A DNA stretch of 45,914 nucleotides. Origin: Clostridia bacterium (GTDB lineage: Bacteria; Bacillota; Clostridia; Christensenellales; Borkfalkiaceae). A program made the position numbers and the translations under genes. How positions within the stretch are numbered: the stretch's first letter is position 1; every line of letters starts with the position of its first letter. Location: NCBI GenBank assembly GCA_017462735.1, contig JAFTQO010000005.1:1-45914 (forward strand), written 5' to 3'. This document shows, one piece after another, positions 7,086-15,328 of this stretch. The notes beneath the pieces were generated by a model. The model ran no database searches. It saw only the letters and a program-made list of their open reading frames with translations, and was not told the origin of the DNA.

Positions 7086-8719
7086 AAAAACAACAAACCG
7101 AACAAACCGGTGAAGTGAAAGAAAAAATCACCGAACAAAAAAATACGGTAGAACAAAAAACGGCGGCGGAAGAAGTCGTCGATAAAAAGAAGTTAATGCA
7201 ACAGAGCATCAATCGGGCTTGCGGGAAACATCGTTTCGTCGGGATGTTGTATTTCATCGGCACCTTGATTTTGGCGTTTTCTTCCTTCTTCTCCCTCGTG
7301 GGCGGAGCGATCTTTACGGAGAGCGGTAAAATCAACGTTTTGAATTTCTGGACCCCGATTAGAGAAGTTTTCCATTTGAAGTATTCCTTCTTGCCTATCG
7401 GGATGAATTTCTTCGTTTCGCTGTTGTATGCGTTCACGATTATCTTTTGTTTCGTCAACGCTATGCGCGCGATTGCCGCGCTTGACGGGCTGTACATAAA
7501 AGGGAATAAGAAGATTGGGTTTAACCAAAACGCGATTGCGATGGATAAGTTGGGCAAAATTTTCTCCTCTACCTTCATATGTTTGGCGTATTGGATGTAC
7601 TTTACGCATATGTTCCTCGGGACGGAGCCGACTGCACTGTTCTATATCGTGACGGCTATCTTCCTTATCCTTCATTTTTGGGCAGGGGGCGTAGGTGCAG
7701 GCGCCAGCCGCTTCACGGCGCGCGACGGCATCCAAGAACTCCCTCGCACCAAAGGCAGAGTGGCGCCTTTCATCCGCAACGCGATGCAGTTCATTCTCAT
7801 CGGTTGTTTGATGGCGTTTATGTCCCGTGCAAACATTATCAACAATTTCTTGTATTTCTTCAACGGGGACGCTTGGGTAAGCGTATTTGGCAATTTCAAA
7901 GCGCACTTCGGTACCGTTATTGCGTATATGGTTAATCCGTTGTTGCAACTTTGCATCTGTCACTTTATGTTGGTACTCGTGGTACACGCTACGGGCACGA
8001 CGGAGTGGCACAGAGAGGGTAGCAAGGCGAAAGGGATGAAAATTTGTCGCGTGTTCAGCATGCTCATCCTTGCCTTTGCGGTTCTTTTCAACGTCGCGCA
8101 TCTTTATCTCAACGTCGCGCACGATCAAACGACGATGTCGCTACTGATGATTTTCGTCGCGGTGATTGCCTTGGCAATGTTTATTATGGAGTGCTGTATG
8201 GCGCACTTGCCTGGCGAAAAGAAGAAGGTGGAAAAAGCGGAAAAAGTCGACGCGCTGGAAGAAGAGACGGAAGAAGAAAAGCAGGAAGAGACGGCAACGG
8301 TATGCACTACTTGCCAATACAAGTTTGTCGACGGTCCTATGATCTTCTTACAACCTAACGGTCAACCTATTATGCTGATGCCGATGTTGCCGGTAGAAGA
8401 AGAGAAAGCGGAGACGGAAGAATCCGCACAAGCGGCGCCTGAAAAGAAAATGGCGACCCCTCTCGGTACCAACGCTTTGGCGCAAGAAGAGTACAAAAAA
8501 CAGGTAAAAGACAAGTGGCTGGCTAGGGCAACGGGCAATCCCGAAGAACAGGCTCAGCAAGAAGAAAAACCCATGAAGGAGCCTTCCAAAGAAGCGGATA
8601 ATTTGACGCTCGGCGAAGAAAAGAAGGTAAAATGCCCTCATTGCGGGAATATCGTCTTGGCGCAAGAAGGCGCACCTGCGTACTTGTGTCCCGAATGCGG
8701 CAAAAAATTTTCTTTCTAA
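7082..8719 (+). CDS. Multi-pass membrane protein with a C-terminal zinc ribbon, function unknown
   Basis: 545 residues. A charged Gln/Glu/Lys-rich N-terminus (1-45) leads to roughly 7-8 hydrophobic segments between about 52 and 375 (for example FVGMLYFIGTLILAFSSFFS and LLMIFVAVIALAMFIMECC). A long acidic, low-complexity cytoplasmic region (about 380-515) with a CTTC pair follows. The protein ends in a four-cysteine zinc ribbon (CPHCGNIVLAQ and YLCPECGKKF). I do not recognise the membrane domain. The start codon overlaps the stop of the upstream gene, and a strong terminator follows, so this is a closed two-gene operon. Zinc ribbons on membrane proteins often contact nucleic acid or partner proteins, but no role can be assigned. 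Confidence 0.75.
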   Translation: MKKQQTEQTGEVKEKITEQKNTVEQKTAAEEVVDKKKLMQQSINRACGKHRFVGMLYFIGTLILAFSSFFSLVGGAIFTESGKINVLNFWTPIREVFHLKYSFLPIGMNFFVSLLYAFTIIFCFVNAMRAIAALDGLYIKGNKKIGFNQNAIAMDKLGKIFSSTFICLAYWMYFTHMFLGTEPTALFYIVTAIFLILHFWAGGVGAGASRFTARDGIQELPRTKGRVAPFIRNAMQFILIGCLMAFMSRANIINNFLYFFNGDAWVSVFGNFKAHFGTVIAYMVNPLLQLCICHFMLVLVVHATGTTEWHREGSKAKGMKICRVFSMLILAFAVLFNVAHLYLNVAHDQTTMSLLMIFVAVIALAMFIMECCMAHLPGEKKKVEKAEKVDALEEETEEEKQEETATVCTTCQYKFVDGPMIFLQPNGQPIMLMPMLPVEEEKAETEESAQAAPEKKMATPLGTNALAQEEYKKQVKDKWLARATGNPEEQAQQEEKPMKEPSKEADNLTLGEEKKVKCPHCGNIVLAQEGAPAYLCPECGKKFSF

Positions 8720-8733
8720 AAAGCATCCATGAT

Positions 8734-8765
8734 AAAAACTCCCTGCTGTAACAGGGAGTTTTTTG
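8734..8765 (+). terminator. Terminator of the two-gene membrane module
   Basis: Arms ACTCCCTG and CAGGGAGT with a 6-base loop, flanked by A and T runs. Confidence 0.9.
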
Positions 8766-8787
8766 TTTTGTAAATAGAGTATATATG

Positions 8788-8813
8788 AAACCTCGGCTAT
8801 GCCGAGGTTTTTT
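8788..8813. terminator. Second terminator hairpin that overlaps the end of spoIIE
   Basis: Arms CCTCGGC and GCCGAGG with a 3-base loop, followed by TTTTTT on the plus strand. The last codons and the TAG stop of spoIIE (8797-8799, minus strand) lie inside this hairpin. On the minus strand the T run is short (TTTCATAT), so it is a better terminator for plus-strand transcripts. Confidence 0.75.
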
Positions 8814-11145
8814 CCACCTTTTCGGCGGGTTTAAACAGTCGTACGGCGACAACCGTCATATCGTCTTTGGGGACGCCTCCGTACTTTGCGAGGGCGGTGT
8901 CCAGAATCAGGTCGGCAAGCCCTTGCGGGTTGGCGGTAGGGACCTTTTTGAGAAGTTCGCAAAAGTCCGCCGTAGAGCCGAACGCACCGCTGATTCCGTC
9001 GCTGACAAAGAGGAGTAATTCGTTCTCCTGTAAGGTATACGTAGCGCAATCGGGGCGCAGGCTGTCTAAAATGCCCAAGGGCAGGGAATTGCTTTCCAAA
9101 ATTTGCAGACTCTTTTCGCTTAAAATAAACGCCGCAGGAGAGCCGATTTTGACAAGGTCGGCTTGTCCCGTATCTAAATTGACGATGCCGATATCTACGC
9201 AAGTAAAGGTCTCTTCTTTACCGAAACTGAGCAGTTTATTGACGGTGGAAAGGATGAGGGCTGGCGGCATTTTGGCACGGTAAAAACTTTCTAGCAAGGA
9301 TAGGGTGCAGGCGGATATTTTTTGGGCGTATTCTCCGCTGCCCATCCCGTCGGCAAGCGCTACCATAAACCTGCGCTCGTCTATTTTGACGACGGCGTAA
9401 GTGTCGCCGCAAGCCCGTTCTCCCTCTTTGGTTTTTGTGGCGACGCCGAAGGCGGCGTCAAAAAGGGGACGGCGACGGAAAATAAAGCAACTTTTTTCAC
9501 GATTCAAAGGGATGCGTTTGGATAGGATGAGGGGACTTTGCAGGACGTACTTTGCGACGTCGGTGAGTTTTTTTACGTCCGTTTTTCCGTAAGTAATCAA
9601 AGAGAGAGTGAAGTCCTCTTCCTCACCGAAAAGCATAATTTCCGTGCAGACGATGCCCGCTTTTAAAAAGGCGACGCAAAGTTCCTTTTCGGCTTTCGTT
9701 TGTATGGGTAGAGGTCGGCTTTGTTCCAAAGCGACGCTTTTTAAAATTTCGCTGACCCCCTGCGCCTGTGAGGCGAGTAGCGCCCTGCCCGAAGAGACGT
9801 TTTCCGCTTCCGTCATAAACCGCCGAAAATCGGTCAGTTGTCTGTTGACGGCGTATAATAGGTCGCTTTGTCTGTCGCAGGTATGCGCCATGTTTTCCGT
9901 CATATCGATGAGACTGACCCGTCCTTTTAAACAGCCGATTTCCACCAGTTTTTGCAAATCGCTCTTTAACGCGCGCGCCTGACAACTTTTAAAAGAGGGG
10001 CAGCCACGGCATTGTTCCTGCCAGACGGTATTGACGATAAAGGCGCAGGCATTTTTTTCGGCGCTGTCGTCGTCGAGCGCTGAAAAGGTGGTTTGGATTT
10101 CTTTAAACAGGGAGGACAACTCAAACAGTTGCCCGCCGACGGCGGCCCTGCCGAGGTTAACCGTGACGCGGGATAGGTGTTTTTCCCGATAAAAAATCAA
10201 TTCGTTTTCCAGTTTCCTTAAAATCCCGTTAGGGAGCAACAAGAAGAGGATACAGGGGCAAAGGGTGGTTAGCAAAGGGGGCACGGAGGCGACGGTGAAC
10301 GGGTATAGCACGCCGTCTAAAAAAGCAAAGGCTGCGCCAGTGCAAAGCAGGGCGAAACACAAGCCCCATTTGCCCGTGTGGCAAAAGAGGACGAGAGAGA
10401 CGGACAGGATGAAAAACCGTTCTATGCCGACGCCGCCTAAGAGGGCGCAAGGGATGCCTAAGACGAAGGCAAAGACAGCACCCGTGGCGTCTTTGGTGAC
10501 GTAGGAAAACAGCAGTAATAGAAAAAAAGAAGTGCCCAGATACGCGTTGAACCCAAAAAATCGGCAAAAACCTATCCCTGTCAGCAAATAGAGCAAGGCA
10601 GAGAAGAGGATTTCTTCGATCTGTAAGCGGCATTTTAAAAATTTATGTAGCAGCGCTTTGACGGCGATGGCAAAGACGGCGCTCAATAAAAACAGAAGAA
10701 AAGCAAAGATGATTTTTTGCGTAAAAGCGTCCGCCAAGACGGGGAAGACGTCGCCTATCGGGTAAGGGACAAAAGGGGCGACGAAGACAAAAGTGGAAAG
10801 CCCTGCTACAAGGCATAAAAAGGGAGGAAGGATTGTCCCGCGACGAAGGCGACTACCTGCGGCGTGGGCAGGTTGCAAGTATCCGCGTAAGAAAAAACCG
10901 AACGCGAGCAGAGCCGCCTGTAACAGGAATAGCAAAGATAGGGGGACGCTTGCCAAAAATAGAGAGGACAAAAAGTATTCCAGCCCGCAAATAATAGGGC
11001 TTAATCCTGCGTAGCACAGCCCGAAAAGAAGGGCTAGACCGAACGGCTCGGCGTTGTTGCCGACGTGGTTTAAACAAAGAAAAATAAAAAAAACGGGCAC
11101 GTACAAAAGCAAGGTAAAGATATCGGCGTTTTTTCGTTTTAGCAT
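8797..11145 (-). CDS. spoIIE: Stage II sporulation protein E (membrane PP2C phosphatase)
   Basis: 782 residues, close to the roughly 820 of Bacillus SpoIIE. The N-terminal third has about ten hydrophobic segments, the middle region a C-x2-C-x5-C cluster (CRGCPSFKSC), and the C-terminus a PPM/PP2C-type phosphatase domain. That domain has metal-binding acidic motifs VALADGMGSGEYA and LLLFVSDGISGAFG, plus DDMTVVAVRL at the end. In known systems SpoIIE works at the asymmetric septum and dephosphorylates SpoIIAA, which frees sigma-F in the forespore. Here it is a single gene with a GGAGG ribosome binding site and a promoter of Spo0A type. The spoIIAA/AB/sigF partners are not in this window. Confidence 0.96.
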   Translation of the reverse strand: MLKRKNADIFTLLLYVPVFFIFLCLNHVGNNAEPFGLALLFGLCYAGLSPIICGLEYFLSSLFLASVPLSLLFLLQAALLAFGFFLRGYLQPAHAAGSRLRRGTILPPFLCLVAGLSTFVFVAPFVPYPIGDVFPVLADAFTQKIIFAFLLFLLSAVFAIAVKALLHKFLKCRLQIEEILFSALLYLLTGIGFCRFFGFNAYLGTSFFLLLLFSYVTKDATGAVFAFVLGIPCALLGGVGIERFFILSVSLVLFCHTGKWGLCFALLCTGAAFAFLDGVLYPFTVASVPPLLTTLCPCILFLLLPNGILRKLENELIFYREKHLSRVTVNLGRAAVGGQLFELSSLFKEIQTTFSALDDDSAEKNACAFIVNTVWQEQCRGCPSFKSCQARALKSDLQKLVEIGCLKGRVSLIDMTENMAHTCDRQSDLLYAVNRQLTDFRRFMTEAENVSSGRALLASQAQGVSEILKSVALEQSRPLPIQTKAEKELCVAFLKAGIVCTEIMLFGEEEDFTLSLITYGKTDVKKLTDVAKYVLQSPLILSKRIPLNREKSCFIFRRRPLFDAAFGVATKTKEGERACGDTYAVVKIDERRFMVALADGMGSGEYAQKISACTLSLLESFYRAKMPPALILSTVNKLLSFGKEETFTCVDIGIVNLDTGQADLVKIGSPAAFILSEKSLQILESNSLPLGILDSLRPDCATYTLQENELLLFVSDGISGAFGSTADFCELLKKVPTANPQGLADLILDTALAKYGGVPKDDMTVVAVRLFKPAEKVEKTSA

Positions 11146-11169
11146 AAGAATCCTCCGCGCGTTTTTGAC

Positions 11170-11214
11170 AGTATATCAAAAGGCGGGAGAAATAATTTGA
11201 CTAACGGCGTCGAA
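11170..11214 (-). promoter_or_regulatory. Spo0A-type promoter of spoIIE
   Basis: Minus strand: 0A-box-like TTCGACG (11208-11214), then 10 bp further TTAGTCA (11198-11204), then 22 bases, then the -10 TATACT (11170-11175). Two boxes one helical turn apart with an over-long gap to the -10 is the layout of Spo0A-activated sigma-A promoters such as B. subtilis spoIIG and spoIIE. The box consensus is TTCGNCA, so both copies are one mismatch off. Confidence 0.7.
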
Positions 11215-11329
11215 AAATCGCTAAAAAAAGAGAAAGATATTGTCACGGGAGAGGAAGGCAAAGAGTTTAATTTTTGAAACAACGAGATTACTTTATGAAA
11301 AGAAAGCAAGGGGCAAATATGATAAGATA

Positions 11330-11351
11330 ATGATAATAAAATTATTATCAT
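11330..11351. promoter_or_regulatory. Perfect palindrome (candidate operator) upstream of the GH65 gene
   Basis: Arms ATGATAATAA and TTATTATCAT separated by AA. It lies just after a weak -10-like TATGAT (11318-11323) and 80 bases before the start codon. The half-site TGATAAT resembles Fur/PerR-family boxes, but the spacing differs from the usual 7-1-7 form, so a sugar-responsive or other repressor is equally possible. Confidence 0.6.
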
Positions 11352-11431
11352 CGGTTACTGCGCCTAAAAGGGAAAAGGATTCTCCAAAATGGCGTAAATA
11401 TAAACTCCGTGGTAGCAAAAGGAGCAGAAAA

Positions 11432-13750
11432 ATGAGAGACATCCACAAAAACGTACCCGTGCGTTTTAAGCCCTATGCATGGAAAGTAGTGGAAGAGGAT
11501 TGGCAAAGGGAAGATGCAAAAAACAACGAAACGATTTTCAGCGTTGCCAACGGGTATTTAGGGATTAGAGGCTTTTTTGAAGAAAGTTTTGACGGTGAAA
11601 AGCAATTTGCCGACCGTACGACGATGATCAACGGCGTGTACGAGTATTTCAATTATATCCACGTCGTATATCGTCCTGCTTTCCCCAAGCGTTGCCACGC
11701 AATCGTACCGCAGGCAAACGCCTTTGATATTGCGCTTCACGTGGACGGGGAACGGGTGGACGTGAGCAATAAAGAACAGGTCTCTGCCTACAGTCGTACG
11801 TTAGATTTTCAGGACGGTACGGTGACCCGTACTTTCGTGTATACGACCAAGACGGGCAAGCGCGTTAAATTTACTTTTAGCCGTTTCGCCTCGCAAGAAG
11901 ATAAACACTTGGCGATGGACAAGATGGTATGCGAAGCGCTTACCGACTGCGAAATCGTAGTGAAAACGGGATTGTACGCCCCTCAAGGATGCGAACAAAC
12001 GCCGGATAATTTGTATAGAGCAACCGCAGTATTCGATTTTCTGTCCGCGGACAAAAAATGCGGCGCGCAAACGGTGGCGTATAAGACCAAAGTGGCGCCT
12101 TTCCAAATTGCGGCGTCTGCCGTAGACGTCTTTGAACCCGCTGTGAAACCGACGACGAAAAAGGACGAAATTTCCGTCGCGGACGAATACGTTTTCCCGC
12201 TGAAAGCGGGCGAGAAGGTCAGCGGCGCAAGATATGTGGCGTATGCGACCAACCGTGATTTTGCCGATTATCAAAAAGCGACGCTGGACAAGGTCAAAGC
12301 GGCGGCGAAAAACGGCTTTGAAAAGGAACTTGCGCGTAGCAAAAAGCACCTTGACGAGTTTTGGAAGAATACCGACGTTCAGGTAGACGATGCGCTTATC
12401 CAACAAGGGCTTAGATTCTCCGCGTTCCAAATTTATCAATCGACGGGCAGGGACGGTATCACCAATATTTCGGCGAACGGGCTTTCTGGGACGGTATACA
12501 GCGGTCACACCTTCTGGGATACCGAAGTGTTTATTATGCCGATGTATATGTATTCGATGCCAGAGATGGCAAAGCCGCTCATTATGTACCGCTACAACAT
12601 CTTGGATAAGGCGAGAGAGCGTGCTAGCCAAATGGAGGACCACGGCGCCCTGTATAGTTGGAATAGTATCAACGGCGAAGAGTGCGGTACTATTTTTGAA
12701 GCGGTAACGGCGCAGTATCATATCAACAACGATATATTCTATTCCATTTACCGCTACTACGAAGCGACGAAAGACGAGCAATTTTTGGTGGACTATTGCG
12801 CGGAAATTTTGTTTGAAATTTCTAGGTGTATGGCGCATAGAGGGGCGTTTATTCCGACGAGGAACAATCAGTTCTGCATCAACGTCATTTGCGGCCCCGA
12901 CGAGTACAATCCTATCGTCGACAACAATATGTATACCAACGTCCTGACGCAAAAGCAGTTGTATTTTACGTTGAAAGTGGCGGATTTGCTCCAAGAAAAA
13001 TATCCTGAAAAATACGCTCAACTTTGCGAAAAATGTAAAGTGGACGAAGAGGAAAAGGCGCTTTGGAAGAGAGCCGCCGACAATATGTATATCCCGTACA
13101 GTAAAGAATTGGATATGTATATGCAGGACGATAACTTTATCTATAAAGATCCTATCGATATTGAAAGTATCCCCAAGGAAAGATTGCCTTTGCTTTCGCA
13201 CCTGCATCCCCTCAATTTGTGGAGATGTCAACTTTGCAAACAGGCGGATATCGTCCTTTTGACCTTTATTTGCAGCGATTATTTCACCAAGGAACAACGC
13301 AAAAAAATCTTTGAGTATTACGAGCCGAAGACGATACACGACAGTTCGTTGTCGGCGTCAATCCACTCCATCGTCGCCTGTGACGTAGGGGACAGAAGAG
13401 AGGCGTACGGATATCTTATGCAATCGGCGCGTATGGATCTTGACAACGTCAACGGTAACACCTACAACGGTTTGCACGCGGCGTGTATGGGCGCGGCGTG
13501 GATGATGATGGTCAACGGTTACGCAGGGCTGAGGGTATTCGACGGGGAATTGCATTTCCGTCCTTTTATCCACGAGGGTTGGAAAAATTACAGTTTCACC
13601 TTCCTCTTCCGCGGCACCAGACTTTCCGTCAACGTTACCACCGATTATACGGAGTATAAGGTAGTGGAGGGTAAGCCCATCAAAATCCAACATTTCGATG
13701 AGGAATACGTGGTGGACGGCGTCCTTCGTTTGTCTACGGAAAAAGAATAA
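11432..13750 (+). CDS. Glycoside hydrolase family 65 disaccharide phosphorylase
   Basis: 772 residues from ATG 11432, chosen because AAAGGAG stands 7-8 bases upstream and MRDIHKNVPVRFKPYAWKV is a natural family start. The open frame runs further up without a good start. GH65 layout: an N-terminal beta-sandwich (about 1-270), a linker, an (alpha/alpha)6 barrel (about 320-690) and a C-terminal beta sheet. Conserved pieces include SGHTFWDTEVF (357-367), NGEEC with the general-acid Glu (about 416-417) and the phosphate-site KQAD near 600. These enzymes split an alpha-glucosyl disaccharide (maltose, trehalose, kojibiose or nigerose) with phosphate to give beta-glucose 1-phosphate and glucose. Which sugar is used cannot be read here. 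The beta-phosphoglucomutase gene follows after 11 bases. Confidence 0.92.
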   Translation: MRDIHKNVPVRFKPYAWKVVEEDWQREDAKNNETIFSVANGYLGIRGFFEESFDGEKQFADRTTMINGVYEYFNYIHVVYRPAFPKRCHAIVPQANAFDIALHVDGERVDVSNKEQVSAYSRTLDFQDGTVTRTFVYTTKTGKRVKFTFSRFASQEDKHLAMDKMVCEALTDCEIVVKTGLYAPQGCEQTPDNLYRATAVFDFLSADKKCGAQTVAYKTKVAPFQIAASAVDVFEPAVKPTTKKDEISVADEYVFPLKAGEKVSGARYVAYATNRDFADYQKATLDKVKAAAKNGFEKELARSKKHLDEFWKNTDVQVDDALIQQGLRFSAFQIYQSTGRDGITNISANGLSGTVYSGHTFWDTEVFIMPMYMYSMPEMAKPLIMYRYNILDKARERASQMEDHGALYSWNSINGEECGTIFEAVTAQYHINNDIFYSIYRYYEATKDEQFLVDYCAEILFEISRCMAHRGAFIPTRNNQFCINVICGPDEYNPIVDNNMYTNVLTQKQLYFTLKVADLLQEKYPEKYAQLCEKCKVDEEEKALWKRAADNMYIPYSKELDMYMQDDNFIYKDPIDIESIPKERLPLLSHLHPLNLWRCQLCKQADIVLLTFICSDYFTKEQRKKIFEYYEPKTIHDSSLSASIHSIVACDVGDRREAYGYLMQSARMDLDNVNGNTYNGLHAACMGAAWMMMVNGYAGLRVFDGELHFRPFIHEGWKNYSFTFLFRGTRLSVNVTTDYTEYKVVEGKPIKIQHFDEEYVVDGVLRLSTEKE

Positions 13751-13761
13751 AAGAGGTAGTT

Positions 13762-14394
13762 ATGAAAGCGTTTATTTTTGACTTAGACGGCGTTATCGTC
13801 AGCACGGATAAGTATCATTATTTGGCTTGGAAACGGATGGCAGACGACGAAGGGATATACTTTGACGAAGTCATCAACGACAGACTCCGCGGCGTTTCCC
13901 GTATGCAGAGTTTAGAGATTATTTTGGAGAGGGCGACCAAGTCGTACACGGACGAAGAAAAGGTTGCCTTGGCAACGAAGAAAAACGATATCTATCGTGA
14001 ATCTCTTGCCTCCTTGACCCCTAACGACAGACTTGCGGGGGTAACGGAAACTTTGCAAAAACTGCGTGAAAAGGGGTATAAACTCGCCATCGGCAGTTCC
14101 AGCAAAAACACTCCCGTGATTTTGGATAAAATCGGCTATGCAGGCTATTTTGACGCCGTTTCGGACGGCAACAACATTACTCGTAGTAAGCCCGACCCCG
14201 AAGTCTTTTTGAAAGCGGCTGAATTCTTAGGTTTCACCCCTGAAGAATGTTACGTCGTAGAGGATGCGGAGGCAGGTGTGGACGCGGCGAAAGCCGGCGG
14301 TTTTACGGCAATCGGCGTCGGTGGCGCGGCAGGGTACGAAAAGACGGATTATCCCTTGTCCGGTATGGCGGATATCTTAAAAATCGTAAAGTAA
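13762..14394 (+). CDS. pgmB: Beta-phosphoglucomutase (HAD superfamily)
   Basis: 210 residues. The HAD motif FDLDGVI at the N-terminus has the nucleophile D7 and acid/base D9. The cap region has RLRGVSRMQSLEIIL, followed by IGSSSKN (motif II), KPDPEVF (motif III Lys) and VVEDAEAGVDAAKAGG (motif IV). It converts beta-glucose 1-phosphate to glucose 6-phosphate. That is the natural next step after the GH65 phosphorylase encoded just upstream, so the pair feeds disaccharides to glycolysis with one phosphate saved. The ribosome binding site is AAAGAGGTAG, and a terminator follows directly. Confidence 0.95.
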   Translation: MKAFIFDLDGVIVSTDKYHYLAWKRMADDEGIYFDEVINDRLRGVSRMQSLEIILERATKSYTDEEKVALATKKNDIYRESLASLTPNDRLAGVTETLQKLREKGYKLAIGSSSKNTPVILDKIGYAGYFDAVSDGNNITRSKPDPEVFLKAAEFLGFTPEECYVVEDAEAGVDAAKAGGFTAIGVGGAAGYEKTDYPLSGMADILKIVK

Positions 14395-14405
14395 AAACTA
14401 AAAAG

Positions 14406-14435
14406 GAAAAGACGGCTATTGCCGTCTTTTTTTTA
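14406..14435 (+). terminator. Terminator of the GH65-pgmB operon
   Basis: Arms AAAAGACGGC and GCCGTCTTTT with a TATT loop and eight T. It separates the sugar operon from the spoIIGA promoter 25 bases further on. Confidence 0.9.
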
Positions 14436-14458
14436 TGCCCGAAAAGGGAGAGCGCGCC

Positions 14459-14523
14459 TTCGACGACAATCGAGGGATTTCGACGGAATTCGTCAAGACT
14501 TGGCGTAAAAAAGGCGGTATAAT
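14459..14523 (+). promoter_or_regulatory. Spo0A-type promoter of spoIIGA-sigE
   Basis: Four box-like sequences start exactly 10 bp apart: TTCGACG (14459), ATCGAGG (14469), TTCGACG (14479) and TTCGTCA (14489). The last fits the 0A consensus TTCGNCA fully. After it come 22 bases and the -10 TATAAT (14518-14523). This matches the B. subtilis spoIIG promoter, where Spo0A boxes overlap the -35 and the -35/-10 gap is 22 bp. The -10 is only 7 bases before the start codon, so the transcript has almost no leader. Confidence 0.78.
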
Positions 14524-14530
14524 TGGGTGG

Positions 14531-15316
14531 ATGGATACGCAGGTCGTCTATATCGAATACGCACTTTTGGAGAACGCCTTCTTGGACGGGATATTGCTCT
14601 TTCTAGCCCTTCGATACAGCGGTTGTGAAAGGAGTTTTCGGCTATATCTTGCCGCAGGGCTGGGAGGGGTGTTGGCGCTCGTCTATCCCTTGCTGGTTTT
14701 ACCTGATTTTTGGGGGGCGGTATATAAGTTGGCAACGGGCGGATTGTTGCCAATTATGGCGCTAAAAAAAGAAAAAGGACGCAAAACTTTGCTGTGCGTT
14801 TCTCTCTTTTTTGCCTTTTCCTTTCTCGTAGCAGGCGGGGTGTTCGCCTTTTCGTCCTTTGTTTTTGTAAAAGGAGAATATTGGCTAGAAAAGTTGCCGT
14901 TGTCTTCGATACTCGCTCTTTTCCTTGCGGGCGTTTGTTTTGCTGCGGAGACGGCAAAGCGGGTCAAACGCCGTCGGGAACAGACGGAGTTCTTCGTCGA
15001 GTGCGCGTGGGAAGAAGAGGGCGTAGAGAAAAGGGCAAAAGGCTTTATCGACACGGGCAATCGGGTGCGGCATTTCGGGTCGCCCGTGTGTTTTGTGACG
15101 CCTGAGTTATTTGTTGGGCTACGGACGAAAAAAAGGGGATATACCCGCATAAAAACGGTGGCGGGGGAGAGAGAAATCCCCCTTATCAAAATTAAAAAAT
15201 TACGCATAACGCAGGGGGGACAAACTCATATAATAAACGGGGTGTACGTCTCCCCCAGCCCCGTCCTTTGCGACAGGGAATACGAGATATTGTTAGGGGC
15301 GTGGGCGTGCGCATAA
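14531..15316 (+). CDS. spoIIGA: SpoIIGA, membrane aspartic protease that processes pro-sigma-E
   Basis: 261 residues from ATG 14531. The N-terminus YIEYALLENAFLDGILLFLAL aligns with the first helix of Bacillus SpoIIGA. There are five hydrophobic segments up to about residue 140, then a soluble protease domain with the catalytic motif DTGN (D174 in GFIDTGN). SpoIIGA cuts the pro-sequence off sigma-E in the mother cell after a signal from SpoIIR. sigE follows after 12 bases in the same operon. No clear ribosome binding site is visible, and the predicted transcript starts at or within a base or two of the ATG, so translation may be leaderless. Confidence 0.92.
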   Translation: MDTQVVYIEYALLENAFLDGILLFLALRYSGCERSFRLYLAAGLGGVLALVYPLLVLPDFWGAVYKLATGGLLPIMALKKEKGRKTLLCVSLFFAFSFLVAGGVFAFSSFVFVKGEYWLEKLPLSSILALFLAGVCFAAETAKRVKRRREQTEFFVECAWEEEGVEKRAKGFIDTGNRVRHFGSPVCFVTPELFVGLRTKKRGYTRIKTVAGEREIPLIKIKKLRITQGGQTHIINGVYVSPSPVLCDREYEILLGAWACA

Positions 15317-15328
15317 AGAGGTGGAAAA

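Noticed and set aside
11801-13339. 512-codon open frame opposite the GH65 gene
   Set aside because: Shadow frame: no family motif, no ribosome binding site, and the plus-strand frame is a complete GH65 enzyme.
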